Positions 17,220 to 26,026 of a stretch of DNA of 64,000 bases are shown here, piece by piece. Made by a program: the position numbers and the translations under genes. How positions within the stretch are numbered: the stretch's first letter is position 1; the number at the start of each line of letters is the position of its first letter. The notes below the pieces were generated by a model. The model did no database searches, was not told the DNA's origin, and saw only the letters and a list, made by a program, of their open reading frames with translations. This DNA comes from Pseudomonas sp. CFBP 13711 (GTDB lineage: Bacteria; Pseudomonadota; Gammaproteobacteria; Pseudomonadales; Pseudomonadaceae): contig NZ_JACYVI010000004.1 in the NCBI RefSeq assembly GCF_014842265.1, forward strand, positions 1-64,000. The letters run 5' to 3'.

Positions 17220-18137
17220 TTACAACCCCACATCCGGCAACACCGGCTTGTTCGCCAACGCGGTCTTCATCAACTTCTCCACATATTCCCGATCACTGTC
17301 CGGCAGCGCCAGACGCGGTGGGCGGGTGAGGGCGCTGCCGCGTTCCATGATCGCTTCGCACAGCTTGATGCATTGCACCAGGTCCGGACGCGCATCCAGG
17401 TGCAGCAGCGGCATGAACCACTCATACAGCGCCATCGCCTCGGCAAAGCGCCCGGCCTTGGCCAGACGGAACAACGTCTCGCCCTCTTTCGGGAAGGCGT
17501 TGGACATCCCCGACACCCAGCCCACCGCGCCCACCGCAACGCTTTCCACCAACACATCATCAAGCCCGGCAAACAGCACGAAGCGATCGCCGACTTCGTT
17601 GCGCACGTCGATAAAGCGGTTGGTGTTGCCCGACGAATCCTTGAAACACACGATGGTGTCGCAGTCCGCCAGAGAGATGAGGATGTCCGGGGTCACGTCG
17701 TTCTTGTAGATCGGCGGGTTGTTGTAAACCATCATCGGCAGGTCGGTGGCGGCGGCCACGGTGCGGAAGTGGGTGGCGGTCTCGAAGGGCTTGGCCGAGT
17801 ACACCAGCGCCGGCATCAGCATGATCCCGTCGGCACCGGCTTTCTGCACCTCTTTGGCGACGGCACTGGCATTGGCGCTGGTGAACTCGGCAATGCCGGA
17901 AATCACCGGCACGCGCCCGGCCGAGGCGTCTTTGGCGGCTTCCATCAGGCTGATCTTTTCGGCGACGCTCAACGAGGTGTTTTCCCCCACGGTCCCGCAG
18001 ATCACCAGCCCCGACACGCCATCGCGCACCAAATTGGAAATGACCTTATGGGTGGCCTCCAGATTGAGGGAGAAATCGTCGTTGAATTGCGTAGTAACGG
18101 CAGGGAAGACCCCGCTCCAGGACACGGACTGGCTCAT
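17220..18137 (-). CDS. lhpC: 1-Pyrroline-4-hydroxy-2-carboxylate deaminase (DapA superfamily)
   Basis: A 305-residue class I aldolase-like protein with the Schiff-base Lys166 in CFKDSSG, Tyr138 in MMVYNNPP and GTVGENTSLS near residue 48. The family name alone would be DHDPS/NAL-like. The function is assigned from the neighbourhood: the deaminase converts the product of D-hydroxyproline dehydrogenase to 2-oxoglutarate semialdehyde. It stands as its own leftward unit, with a GTATAC palindrome about 30 bases before the start. Confidence 0.82.
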   Translation of the reverse strand: MSQSVSWSGVFPAVTTQFNDDFSLNLEATHKVISNLVRDGVSGLVICGTVGENTSLSVAEKISLMEAAKDASAGRVPVISGIAEFTSANASAVAKEVQKAGADGIMLMPALVYSAKPFETATHFRTVAAATDLPMMVYNNPPIYKNDVTPDILISLADCDTIVCFKDSSGNTNRFIDVRNEVGDRFVLFAGLDDVLVESVAVGAVGWVSGMSNAFPKEGETLFRLAKAGRFAEAMALYEWFMPLLHLDARPDLVQCIKLCEAIMERGSALTRPPRLALPDSDREYVEKLMKTALANKPVLPDVGL

Positions 18138-18160
18138 GATTGACTCCTGATTGGATAAAG

Positions 18161-18180
18161 GTATTTCGTATACGTTATTG
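18161..18180. promoter_or_regulatory. GTATAC palindrome upstream of lhpC, candidate GntR operator
   Basis: TTTCGTATACGTTATT has the core CGTATACG at 18167-18174, about 30 bases upstream of lhpC. The same core stands before the ABC transporter binding-protein gene and, as TGTATACG, before the GntR gene. Confidence 0.6.
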
Positions 18181-18241
18181 TTTCCGCGGAGAACGCCCGG
18201 GTATTGGGTGTTTCAACGGCATCTCAGACTGCCTCGGTCCC

Positions 18242-18333
18242 CTGTAGGAGTGAGCTTGCTCGCGAATGCGGTGTATTTGTCACCACATCCATCGCAGACG
18301 TACCGCATTCGCGAGCAAGCTCGCTCCCACAGG
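18242..18333. repeat. REPIN: inverted pair of REP sequences
   Basis: Arms at 18242-18272 (CTGTAGGAGTGAGCTTGCTC...) and 18303-18333 (...GCGAGCAAGCTCGCTCCCAC) are inverted copies of each other about 30 bases apart, the REP-doublet arrangement that forms a long hairpin. Confidence 0.85.
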
Positions 18334-18389
18334 ATTTGCATGCGTCCAGCCAAATCGGCTGTGCAATCATTCGCAAACCGACGCAGCAT

Positions 18390-19427
18390 CTACAGCTTCA
18401 ACCCCACTGGCCAGGTATCACTCAACTTGTACCCCTCTGGCCACGGATCGCTCGGGTCGAGCATGTGCTGGTGCGTGCCGGTGATCCACGCCCGCCCGGA
18501 CAGGCTCGGGATGATCGCCTTGCGCCCGGCCACGTCGGTCTCGCTCTGAATCCTGCAGTGAAACTCCGAGCCAATGATCGAACGCCCGATAAACCGGTCG
18601 CCCACCTTCAGCTGACCCTTTGCATGCAACACCGCCAGCCGTGCCGAACACCCGGTGCCGCACGGCGAGCGGTCGATCTTGCCCGGGCGAATCACCACCG
18701 CGTTGGCCGCATGGGCCACGCCGCCGTCAAAGTTGACCGGCGCTGCGATCTGGCAAAACGAAATGTGATTCCAGTCCTTGTTCAACGGATGGCTGAAACC
18801 CAGCTGCTCGTTGGCGGCCTTAGTGATTTTCAGGCCGGTGTCTACCAGGTCCTTCGCCTCATCAGCGGTCAACGAAAAGCCCAGCTTCACCGAATCGACG
18901 ATGGCAAAACTGTCGCCGCCATAGGCGGTATCCACCTGAATAGACCCCAGCCCTGGCACCTCGATCCACACGTCCAGCTGATCGGCGAACGACGGGTGGT
19001 TGTGCACCTCGACGCTCATCACTTTGCCGTCGCGGCACTGGGCAATCGCTTCGATCAAACCGCCCGGCGCCTCCAGGATCAGACGTGTTTCCGGCTCGGT
19101 CATCGGCAGAATCCCGCTGTCCAGCAGCACCGTCGCCACGCACAGGGAGTTGGAGCCAGACATCGGCGGCACGTCGGCCGGTTCCATGATGATCCAGCCC
19201 ATCTGCGCTTTCGGGTGCTTGGGCGGCACCAGCAGATTGACGTGACGGAACACCCCGCCGCGCGGCTCGTTGAGCATGAAATTGCGCAGCACGTTGTCCT
19301 TCTCGATCCAGCGCGACTGCTCCCATATCGTCTCCCCCGGCGGCGGCGCAACCCCGCCGACAATCACATCGCCCACCTCACCTTCGGCGTGACAACTGAC
19401 CACATGAATCACTTTCGTTGAGCGCAT
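18390..19427 (-). CDS. Proline racemase superfamily enzyme with Ser/Cys active site
   Basis: A 345-residue member of the superfamily of proline racemase, 4-hydroxyproline epimerase and 3-hydroxyproline dehydratase. Where epimerases have the first Cys (MCGHGT) this protein has Ser90 in PMSGSNSL; the second Cys is kept as Cys256 in DRSPCGTG. Ser-Cys members are known to have 4-hydroxyproline epimerase and/or trans-3-hydroxy-L-proline dehydratase activity. As a Cys-Cys epimerase (lhpA) is already encoded at 28.7 kb, dehydration of trans-3-hydroxyproline is the more likely role. AGGAGG lies about 10 bases before ATG 19427. Confidence 0.8.
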   Translation of the reverse strand: MRSTKVIHVVSCHAEGEVGDVIVGGVAPPPGETIWEQSRWIEKDNVLRNFMLNEPRGGVFRHVNLLVPPKHPKAQMGWIIMEPADVPPMSGSNSLCVATVLLDSGILPMTEPETRLILEAPGGLIEAIAQCRDGKVMSVEVHNHPSFADQLDVWIEVPGLGSIQVDTAYGGDSFAIVDSVKLGFSLTADEAKDLVDTGLKITKAANEQLGFSHPLNKDWNHISFCQIAAPVNFDGGVAHAANAVVIRPGKIDRSPCGTGCSARLAVLHAKGQLKVGDRFIGRSIIGSEFHCRIQSETDVAGRKAIIPSLSGRAWITGTHQHMLDPSDPWPEGYKLSDTWPVGLKL

Positions 19428-19448
19428 GACCTAAGGCCCTCCTGTAAA

Positions 19449-19465
19449 AAAATACGTATCGATTT
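19449..19465. promoter_or_regulatory. AT-rich palindrome ATACGTAT before the racemase-like gene
   Basis: AAATACGTATCGATTT, about 25 bases upstream of the start, resembles the GTATAC sites of the cluster but with the half-sites in the opposite order. It could be a variant operator; support is weak. Confidence 0.25.
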
Positions 19466-19518
19466 GCTTGGGCTCATCAGAAAATGAGGCGAGCCTTCGA
19501 TCTCACTCACGCTGGATG

Positions 19519-19614
19519 ACGTGTGGGAGTGAGCTTGCTCACGAAGGGGCCGGTACAGTCGCAACCTCTCTGGCGCCTGCAATGCAGTCCTCGCGAGCAA
19601 GCTCCTCCTACAGG
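19519..19614. repeat. REPIN between the racemase-like gene and the ABC operon
   Basis: Arms GTGTGGGAGTGAGCTTGCTC (19521 on) and CTCGCGAGCAAGCTCCTCCT (19590 on) form an inverted pair in the spacer, downstream of the ATPase gene stop. Confidence 0.8.
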
Positions 19615-19651
19615 TGGTGGTTTCCATGCACGCCCTCTTTAAGCCAACCCC

Positions 19652-20374
19652 CTAATTGATTGATCGCAAAAAATCCGCCGTCTCCGGCCGCTGCGGGTTG
19701 CCGATCACTTGGTCCGGCGTGCCGATCTCGTGCACCAGCCCGTTGCGGAAAAACGCCACGCGGTCGGACACGTCCCGGGCGAAGCGGATTTCGTGGGTCA
19801 CCAGAATCATCGTCATGCCGTCCTCGGCCAGCATGCGCATGGTGTCCAGCACCTCGCCCACCAGTTGCGGATCGAGGGCCGACGTCGCTTCGTCGAACAG
19901 CATGTAATCCGGCGACATCGCCAGCGCCCGGGCTATCGCCATGCGCTGTTGCTGCCCACCCGACAACTTGCCGGGAAACACCTTGAGCTTGTCGCCCAGG
20001 CCCACATGGGTCAGTTGCTTGACCGCCAGCGCTTCGGCTTCGGCCTTGCTTTTGCCCAGCACGGTGCGCGGGGCGAGCATGACGTTTTCCAGCACTGTCA
20101 GATGGGGAAACGCGTTCCACTGCTGAAAGACGATGCCGATTTTCTGCCGCAGCTTGTTGATGTCCGTGCCCCGGGCATGCACCTCGGTGCCATCGACGCG
20201 AATGCTGCCGCTCTTGATCGATTCCAGCCCGTTGATGCACATCAGCAGCGTCGACTTGCCCGAGCCCGAACCGCCGATGATCGACACCACTTCGCCCTTG
20301 TTCACCTGCAGGCTCACGCCCTTGATGACCTCAAGCTCGCCGAATGACTTGTGCACGTTGTCGATCTCAATCAT
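19652..20374 (-). CDS. Polar amino-acid ABC transporter ATPase
   Basis: A 240-residue ATPase of the HisP/GlnQ type: Walker A GGSGSGKST, Q-loop region VFQQWNAFPHLTVLENV, signature LSGGQQQR, Walker B MLFDEATSALDP, switch His in VTHEI. It energises uptake of the cluster's substrate, probably hydroxyproline. Its start overlaps the permease stop by 8 bases (ATGATTGA), and it is the last gene of the operon with both permeases and aconitase X. Confidence 0.9.
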   Translation of the reverse strand: MIEIDNVHKSFGELEVIKGVSLQVNKGEVVSIIGGSGSGKSTLLMCINGLESIKSGSIRVDGTEVHARGTDINKLRQKIGIVFQQWNAFPHLTVLENVMLAPRTVLGKSKAEAEALAVKQLTHVGLGDKLKVFPGKLSGGQQQRMAIARALAMSPDYMLFDEATSALDPQLVGEVLDTMRMLAEDGMTMILVTHEIRFARDVSDRVAFFRNGLVHEIGTPDQVIGNPQRPETADFLRSIN

Positions 20375-21017
20375 TTTCCTGCCACCTCGTTTCCAGCCGG
20401 GCGCCCAACCGGGCGACCACCAGACTCATGACGTAATAAATCAGGCCGGCGATGCACAGCACCAGCAGCGGCTCCTGAATGCGCGTGACGATGGTTTGCG
20501 AGGCGCGCAGCAGTTCGACGATGCCGATCCACATCACCAGCGCGGTGTCTTTCATCACCCCGAGCAGCAGGTTGATCCAGCCGGGAAACGCCACGCGGGT
20601 GGCCATCGGCATGACGATCTGGCGCAGGTCCTGCCAGTACGTCAGGCCCAGGGAGCGGCTGGCGCGGCGCAACGTAAGCGGCACCGACAGCACGCCGCTG
20701 CGCACGATCTCTGTGCAATAAGCGGTGACATACAGCCCCAGCACCACGCAGGCCACGGCGAAGGCGCTCCAGTTCAGGCCGACGATGCTTTTCAGCGCGT
20801 TGAACAGCACGAACTGAATCAGCAACGGCACGCTGCGGAACACGTCCAGCACCCATGCCAGCGGAATCGTGCTGCGCGGCAGGAGGGCGCGGGCCATGCC
20901 GCAGACCACCCCCGCCAGCGTGCCGATGAACATCGACACCACGGTCAGCAAAATCGTGACCCAGGCGCCCTGAAGCATGAATTGCAGGTCGTTCCAGGTG
21001 AACGTGCTCTCGAACAT
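20367..21017 (-). CDS. Polar amino-acid ABC transporter permease (second)
   Basis: A 216-residue HisM-type inner-membrane permease with about five hydrophobic segments and the EAA loop region (RRASRSLGLTYWQDLRQIVMP). ATG 21017 (MFESTFTWNDLQF) is chosen because GAGGAG lies 7 bases upstream; the ATG at 21023 is too close to that SD. It follows the first permease by 10 bases and overlaps the ATPase by 8. Confidence 0.88.
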   Translation of the reverse strand: MFESTFTWNDLQFMLQGAWVTILLTVVSMFIGTLAGVVCGMARALLPRSTIPLAWVLDVFRSVPLLIQFVLFNALKSIVGLNWSAFAVACVVLGLYVTAYCTEIVRSGVLSVPLTLRRASRSLGLTYWQDLRQIVMPMATRVAFPGWINLLLGVMKDTALVMWIGIVELLRASQTIVTRIQEPLLVLCIAGLIYYVMSLVVARLGARLETRWQEND

Positions 21018-21027
21018 GCCCATCTCC

Positions 21028-21693
21028 TCAGTACCGGAACAGCCGCCAGGACAGCAGCCGGGCAACGGCCACGATCAGCTTGGCGATCAGGTAATAGAGC
21101 ACCGCCGCAATGGCGAAGAATTCGAAGGTGCGGAAGGTCTTGACGTTGTAGTCCTGGGTCACGCCGGTGAGGTCGTTGTTCAGGCCGACGATCACCCCCA
21201 TCGAGGTCATCAGCACGGCCCACACCATCTGGTTGGTCAGCGGATAGAAAACGATGCGCAGCAACTGCGGAATGACGATCAACCGGTACGCCTGTGGCGC
21301 GCTCATGCCCAGCGAACGGGCGGCGCGCAATTGCGTGTCGGGCACGGCCTTCAGACCACCGCGGAAGTTCTCCGCCAGATAGCCCGCGTTGTTGATCGTG
21401 ATGCCGGCGAGCAACGCGGCCCACGAACTGATGTGCAGGCCGAACGAGCCCAGTCCGAAATACAGGATGTACACCTGAAACAGCGACGGCGTGTTGCGAG
21501 CAATGGAAATCCAGGTCGCGGCGAAACCGCGGAACAGAGGGTTCTTGCCCTGGCGCATAAACACCAGAAACAGCGCGATGGTCACGCCGAGGATCATCGA
21601 CAGCGCCGCGGTTTCGAAGGTGACCCACGCGCCGCTGAGCATGTCGGGCAGGGCCTTGAACGCCGCGCGCCAGTGGAAGTTGTAATCAAACAT
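21028..21693 (-). CDS. Polar amino-acid ABC transporter permease (first)
   Basis: A 221-residue HisQ/GlnP-type permease (MFDYNFHWRAAFKALPDML) with five hydrophobic segments and the conserved loop RAARSLGMSAPQAYRLIVIPQ (part quoted). Its start overlaps the aconitase X stop by 8 bases (ATGTTTGA), so it is translated with that enzyme. Confidence 0.88.
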   Translation of the reverse strand: MFDYNFHWRAAFKALPDMLSGAWVTFETAALSMILGVTIALFLVFMRQGKNPLFRGFAATWISIARNTPSLFQVYILYFGLGSFGLHISSWAALLAGITINNAGYLAENFRGGLKAVPDTQLRAARSLGMSAPQAYRLIVIPQLLRIVFYPLTNQMVWAVLMTSMGVIVGLNNDLTGVTQDYNVKTFRTFEFFAIAAVLYYLIAKLIVAVARLLSWRLFRY

Positions 21694-23458
21694 CTGCGCT
21701 GACCTCCGCCTGGTGCGCCGCCATCAACCAGACCGGCAGGCGCCCACTGGCGACACCGGTGATCGCGCTGTCGACGCACTCGGCCAGGCTGGCGAAATGT
21801 ACGCGACGCCCCACAAGGCCCGGTGCGTAGTGCGCGTATTTGCCGGAGTTGGTCATCAGGTTGCGCGCGGTCGGCGGAATCACCGGCTCGCCGAGCATGC
21901 ACCAGCAGGTGTCGGTGACGAACTGCACGCCGAAGTTTTCGAGCGTCTCGACATAGCCGGCCTGCTGCGCGCGTTCCAGGGTGGCGCGGCCGCAGGTGAT
22001 CACGATCGCCACGTTTTCATGCTTGCGCCGGCTGCCACACAGGTGCGCCAGCGTCGCGCATTCGCTCAGGGAAAAATGCGGGTTGCCCAGCGTCACGGCG
22101 TCCACTTCCGGTGTTTGCGCGCTGTTCAGCTCGCGCCAGCTGTGCAGCAGGTCCGCCGGGCTGACCCTCAGGGTTTTCTCCGGCGCATGCCCGTCCAGCG
22201 CCAGCTCGGCGGTGGTGGCTTCGGGGGTCACGCCGGCGATATGAAACATCGGCGCAGCGGACGTGGTGGCGAACGCCGCGCCGAAGGCCTTGAGGTCATC
22301 CAGCGTGGGCGCCTTGTGTTCGAGGCCGCAGATTACCGGGATCGTGGCGCCGCACTGCAGCCCGACGTGATAGCCGAGCAGCGGGTAGAAACTGTCGTCG
22401 AGGCCGTCCAGTGCGGGGACGTCGATGCGCAGGGTGGCCAGCCGTTGTTGGGTCAGGTGGCAGCCGATCTTCGGCGCGCGGCCGGTGAGGGCGATGCAGA
22501 TGTCGAGGTAATCGGGGTACTTCAGGGTACGCGCGCCGATTACGCTGTTGGCGTAGACCACGGCGTTGGATTCGGCCCAGACGATTTGCTCGCCGAGCTC
22601 CGGGGCGCTGTCCAGCAGGTACGGCGCGCAGGTAAAACTCACCCGCGCGCCCATCTCCAGATAGGCATCGCCCAGCTGACTGGCCGGCTCGCCGAGGGCC
22701 GGATCGACGCCCAGTTCCCGCCAGCGGCGCTTGTCCACGGAGATGGAATTGAGGGTGGTGGGCACGCGGACTTTGCCGCCCCAGGCCACCAGTTGCCGGG
22801 CGAAACGCAGGCTGGCCGGGCCGGTGTAGATGCAGCCGTCGATGTGCGCCTGGGTGATGTCCAGCAGTTCGGTCGCGCCTTGCAGTTCGGCCATGCGCAG
22901 GATGATGCCCATCGCCACCTGCGCGGCTTTGCCGTAAGCGCCATCGAGAAAGCCCTGGTCGGTTTCGGTCAGGGCGATGGTGCTGATGGCGCGGCGGTCC
23001 GCCTGAAGTGGGTGATCGCGAAAAAGTGGAGGCGGAGGGCTGGAAAAGCCGCTCACGCGGTCATCTTCGACCCGCACGAAAGCGACGTCCCGCAGTGCCG
23101 CAAAACCCGCTTCGCCGAGGCTGATCACCGGAATCGAATGGCCAAACATCTGCTCGGCGATCAACACGCCGAGGGTGAGGATGTCTTCGACGCGCTCGAA
23201 GACCAGCGCGGCGGGGGCGTGGCCGTTGAGGATCAGTTCCAGCAACACGCTGCTGCCGGTACACGAACCGCGCCCGCTGGGAATGGCCAGCACGCGACCG
23301 TTGATGAACCGGCCGCTGAGGGGGTGATGGCGGTCGATCACTTCACCGGTAAACGGCTCGACCCCGCCCCAGAAACTCAGGCCCACGTCGGCGTACAGCA
23401 ATTCGCCCTGAGCGCTGCCGGAAACGAGACAGCGCCCGTTCAACGAGACTTCAGACAT
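21686..23458 (-). CDS. Aconitase X (fused), probable cis-3-hydroxy-L-proline dehydratase
   Basis: A 590-residue protein joining the small AcnX domain (DUF126, about 1-135; SGRGSCTGSSVLLELILNG) to the large domain (DUF521, about 165-580; GATELLDITQAHIDGCIYTG in part). Bacterial AcnX proteins next to hydroxyproline genes have been shown to dehydrate cis-3-hydroxy-L-proline to pyrroline-2-carboxylate with an Fe-S centre. Here it heads an operon with an amino-acid transporter, which fits. The order small-then-large in one chain is one of the known AcnX arrangements. The reductase for the product was not seen in the window. Confidence 0.82.
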   Translation of the reverse strand: MSEVSLNGRCLVSGSAQGELLYADVGLSFWGGVEPFTGEVIDRHHPLSGRFINGRVLAIPSGRGSCTGSSVLLELILNGHAPAALVFERVEDILTLGVLIAEQMFGHSIPVISLGEAGFAALRDVAFVRVEDDRVSGFSSPPPPLFRDHPLQADRRAISTIALTETDQGFLDGAYGKAAQVAMGIILRMAELQGATELLDITQAHIDGCIYTGPASLRFARQLVAWGGKVRVPTTLNSISVDKRRWRELGVDPALGEPASQLGDAYLEMGARVSFTCAPYLLDSAPELGEQIVWAESNAVVYANSVIGARTLKYPDYLDICIALTGRAPKIGCHLTQQRLATLRIDVPALDGLDDSFYPLLGYHVGLQCGATIPVICGLEHKAPTLDDLKAFGAAFATTSAAPMFHIAGVTPEATTAELALDGHAPEKTLRVSPADLLHSWRELNSAQTPEVDAVTLGNPHFSLSECATLAHLCGSRRKHENVAIVITCGRATLERAQQAGYVETLENFGVQFVTDTCWCMLGEPVIPPTARNLMTNSGKYAHYAPGLVGRRVHFASLAECVDSAITGVASGRLPVWLMAAHQAEVSADV

Positions 23459-23502
23459 CGTGGGCTCCTGAATGAATGACCCGGTTCCGGGATTCGATCG
23501 TT

Positions 23503-23660
23503 TCCGGTGATCGTTCCCATGCTCCGCGTGGTAACGCCGCTTGCGACGCTCCGCGTTTTGGCTTTTTGACGCGGAGCGTCTGGGGCTGCATTCCCACGCA
23601 GAGCGTGGGAACGATCAGCGTCTGGGCTGCATTCCCACGCGGAGCGAGGGAACGATCATC
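23503..23660. repeat. Palindromic repeats between binding-protein and AcnX genes
   Basis: Three related copies built on CACGCGGAGCGTGGGAACGATC (shown here as consensus in parts: GATCGTTCCC, GCTCCGCGT, GCATTCCCACGC). They form hairpins in the 229-base space just after the binding-protein stop. This is a third repeat family in the window. Confidence 0.8.
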
Positions 23661-23687
23661 GTGAGGCGTATTAACGATCAAGCAATC

Positions 23688-24500
23688 TCAGTAATAGACG
23701 CCCGGCACGGTCAGGTCGACCGGCTTGCCGCCCACCCACTTTTCATACAGCTCGGCATAGCGTCCCGAGCGCACTTGCTGGTTCACAAACAGGTTCAGGT
23801 AATGGATCAGCCCGTACTCGTTACGCTTGGCCGCAAGAGAAACGTAGTCGATGGTGTAGGGCGCGTTACCGGCAATCTTCAGGCCTTTGTATTTGCCGGA
23901 TTTGATCGAGGCGGCGGCGACGGTGTTGGTGACCACGGACGCTTTGATGTGGCCCTGGGCGACGGCGAGGATGGTGTCGTTCTGGGTCTGGTAGGCGCGG
24001 AAACTGCCGCTGCCCCATTTCTTCTGATCCTTCTCCAGCGCGATCGCCTCGAACGTGCCGCTGGTGTTGCCGACATCCTTGCCCTTGAGGTCGTCGTAGC
24101 TGTTGATGCCGGCGTCGTCGCGGGTCAGCACCACCATCTGGAAGGCGAAATACGGGATGGTCATCGCCACCGTTTTTGCCCGCTCCAAGGTGTCCGAAGT
24201 CGACGCCACGATCACGTCAGCTCGCCCTGAAACCAGTGCAGGAATGCGGTCCGGAAACGGCGTTTCCACCACCTCGGCAGTCACGCCCAGCACCTTCGCA
24301 AGGTCGTTGCAGTAATCGACGTCAAACCCGACCGGGTTATTCTTGTCATCACGGGACCCCATCGGCGGGAAGTCCAGGGTCACGGCGCAGCGCAGTTTGC
24401 CGGAGTCGATGATGTCATCGAGCTTGTCGGCCAGCGCGGTGTTGATAAAAGAAGAGCTCATGACGGCGAGGAGGGCGACGGCGACAGCTTGGTTTTTCAT
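23688..24500 (-). CDS. ABC transporter periplasmic amino-acid-binding protein
   Basis: A 270-residue binding protein (SBP_bac_3) with a signal peptide (MKNQAVAVALLAVMSSSFINTALA) and the family pattern KLRCAVTLDFPPMG, NPVGFDVDYCNDLAKVLG, then FPDRIPALVSGRADVI. GAGG precedes ATG 24500 by about 6 bases. It is the first gene of the transport unit; a hairpin-forming repeat cluster separates it from the AcnX-permease-ATPase genes, which could keep binding-protein mRNA more abundant. The substrate is likely a hydroxyproline isomer, by context. Confidence 0.88.
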   Translation of the reverse strand: MKNQAVAVALLAVMSSSFINTALADKLDDIIDSGKLRCAVTLDFPPMGSRDDKNNPVGFDVDYCNDLAKVLGVTAEVVETPFPDRIPALVSGRADVIVASTSDTLERAKTVAMTIPYFAFQMVVLTRDDAGINSYDDLKGKDVGNTSGTFEAIALEKDQKKWGSGSFRAYQTQNDTILAVAQGHIKASVVTNTVAAASIKSGKYKGLKIAGNAPYTIDYVSLAAKRNEYGLIHYLNLFVNQQVRSGRYAELYEKWVGGKPVDLTVPGVYY

Positions 24501-24540
24501 AGAAGCCTCGGTGCGTGCAAAGGGGGAAACAGCCGGATAA

Positions 24541-24561
24541 GTAATTTCGTATACGATATTT
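24541..24561. promoter_or_regulatory. GTATAC palindrome upstream of the binding-protein gene
   Basis: ATTTCGTATACGATATT, core CGTATACG at 24548-24555, about 48 bases before the start. Ten bases around the core match the site upstream of lhpC. Confidence 0.6.
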
Positions 24562-24749
24562 GATATGCACGCAGCGTGCCTGTTTTGCCAGTACGGCGTG
24601 CAGGGCTTTGGATCAGCGGGCCGGGGTTTAGATGAGTGTTTTTAAGCGCGTGGGGCGGTGTTACATAAAGGAGCAAGAATGCGCGGCGTGCTTCATTGAT
24701 GCACGTTGCCGTGCGGCAAAGATGCAGATTGCGCCGCACTGCAATCACC

Positions 24750-24965
24750 GTAGGACCGGCTTTAGCCGGGAACGCGTCATTCGGAACACTGCAAAATCAA
24801 CGGTGCACACCCCGGCCTCTTCCCGGCTAAAGCCAGTCCTACAGAAGCACCGCGATCAACTAGTGGGACCGGCTTTAGCCGGGAAGGCGTCGGTCGTCAC
24901 ACCCGAGATTTATGGTGTTCCCACAGGCCTCTTCCTGGCTAAAGCCAGTCCTACAGAAGCACCGC
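24750..24965. repeat. Two inverted pairs of the GGCTTTAGCCGG repeat family
   Basis: Four palindrome copies (about 24752, 24820, 24865, 24935), alternately facing. The second pair contains GAGATTTATGGTGTTC between its arms, as do the three tandem units at 29.7-30.1 kb, so these are one REPIN type. The rest of 24501-24992 holds only the binding-protein promoter region. Confidence 0.85.
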
Positions 24966-24992
24966 GATCATCCAGGGAGGATGGCGGTGGAT

Positions 24993-25745
24993 TCATATGC
25001 GCCGTTGCGAATCCCGATACTCACTCGGCGAAGCCCCGGTCATCGCCTTGAACTGGCGACTAAACGCACTGTGATCCGTATACCCACAGCGCAGGGCGAT
25101 CTCGGTGATCGACAGGTCTTCCTGCAACAACCGCGACGCTTCACCCAGCCGCGCCTTGTGGATCATCTGCCGGGGCGTCAGCTGGAAGATGCGTTTGCAG
25201 TGCCGCTCCAGCTGGGCAATGGACAGCCCGGCAATGGCCGTCAGTTGCTCAAGGGTGATGGGCCGCGCGAAGTGCTCGCGAATGTACGCGTCGACCTCGA
25301 CCAGCTTCTGATACGCCGGGTGGGTCGTCTGCAGAATTTGCAGATCCCGGGAGATACCCGCCAGCCCGATGATCGCGCCCTGACGGTCCCGCAAAGCGAT
25401 CTTGTGGGTCAGACACCAAATCGGCTGATTGCCGTAATAAAGGTGCAGCTCCAGTTGATCGCTCAGTTGCCTGCCATCGGCCAGCACGCGGCGGTCCTGG
25501 GCGGTGTACAGCGGGCCGAAGCGGGCAGGGAACACTTCTTCAGCGGTCAGCCCGACGATCTGGCTTTTCTCCTTGAAACCACAACGCTGCACGAGCGTCT
25601 GGTTGACCAGCGCATAGCGCGCCTGGGCGTCCTTGACGAAGAACACGACACCCGGAATCGCATCGAACAGCGGCGCGACCAACGCCAGGCTGGCGAGCAG
25701 TTGTTCGAGATCGTGCAAGGGCGCGGCGGGGATGAGGTCGATCAT
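24993..25745 (-). CDS. lhpR: AraC-family regulator with PAS domain, LhpR-like
   Basis: A 250-residue regulator with a PAS-like sensor (about 15-130; FDAIPGVVFFVKDAQARYALVN in part) and an AraC DNA-binding domain (about 150-248; EIALRCGYTDHSAFSRQFKA). In P. aeruginosa LhpR, an AraC-type protein, activates hydroxyproline genes in response to hydroxyproline; position and type match. Start is ATG 25745 or GTG 25751; no clear SD. Confidence 0.78.
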   Translation of the reverse strand: MIDLIPAAPLHDLEQLLASLALVAPLFDAIPGVVFFVKDAQARYALVNQTLVQRCGFKEKSQIVGLTAEEVFPARFGPLYTAQDRRVLADGRQLSDQLELHLYYGNQPIWCLTHKIALRDRQGAIIGLAGISRDLQILQTTHPAYQKLVEVDAYIREHFARPITLEQLTAIAGLSIAQLERHCKRIFQLTPRQMIHKARLGEASRLLQEDLSITEIALRCGYTDHSAFSRQFKAMTGASPSEYRDSQRRI

Positions 25746-25898
25746 GTTCACGGGCAGGACGGCCGGGCGGGAGATGGGATCGATGATGCGGGATGTTGGA
25801 TGCGGCGGCTAGTCGAGGGGCGACTGGAGCCGCCGTAACAATAAATCAGTCCTCTTGGAACAGCGCTCTGAGTGCCGAGATCCCTGCAGACGAAAAAA

Positions 25899-25930
25899 CT
25901 GTGGGAGCGAGCTTGCTCGCGAAGGGGCCG
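25899..25930. repeat. Single REP element
   Basis: CTGTGGGAGCGAGCTTGCTC with its flank, one REP copy in the 281-base space between lhpR and the dehydrogenase genes. Confidence 0.75.
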
Positions 25931-26026
25931 AGACATCCGCTGGATATTCCGCGTTCGAAACACCGTCTTTGTGAGCAATGTGGAGCGCCACCCCGTTCAC
26001 TCACGCAATTTAATAAATCAGGCGCT

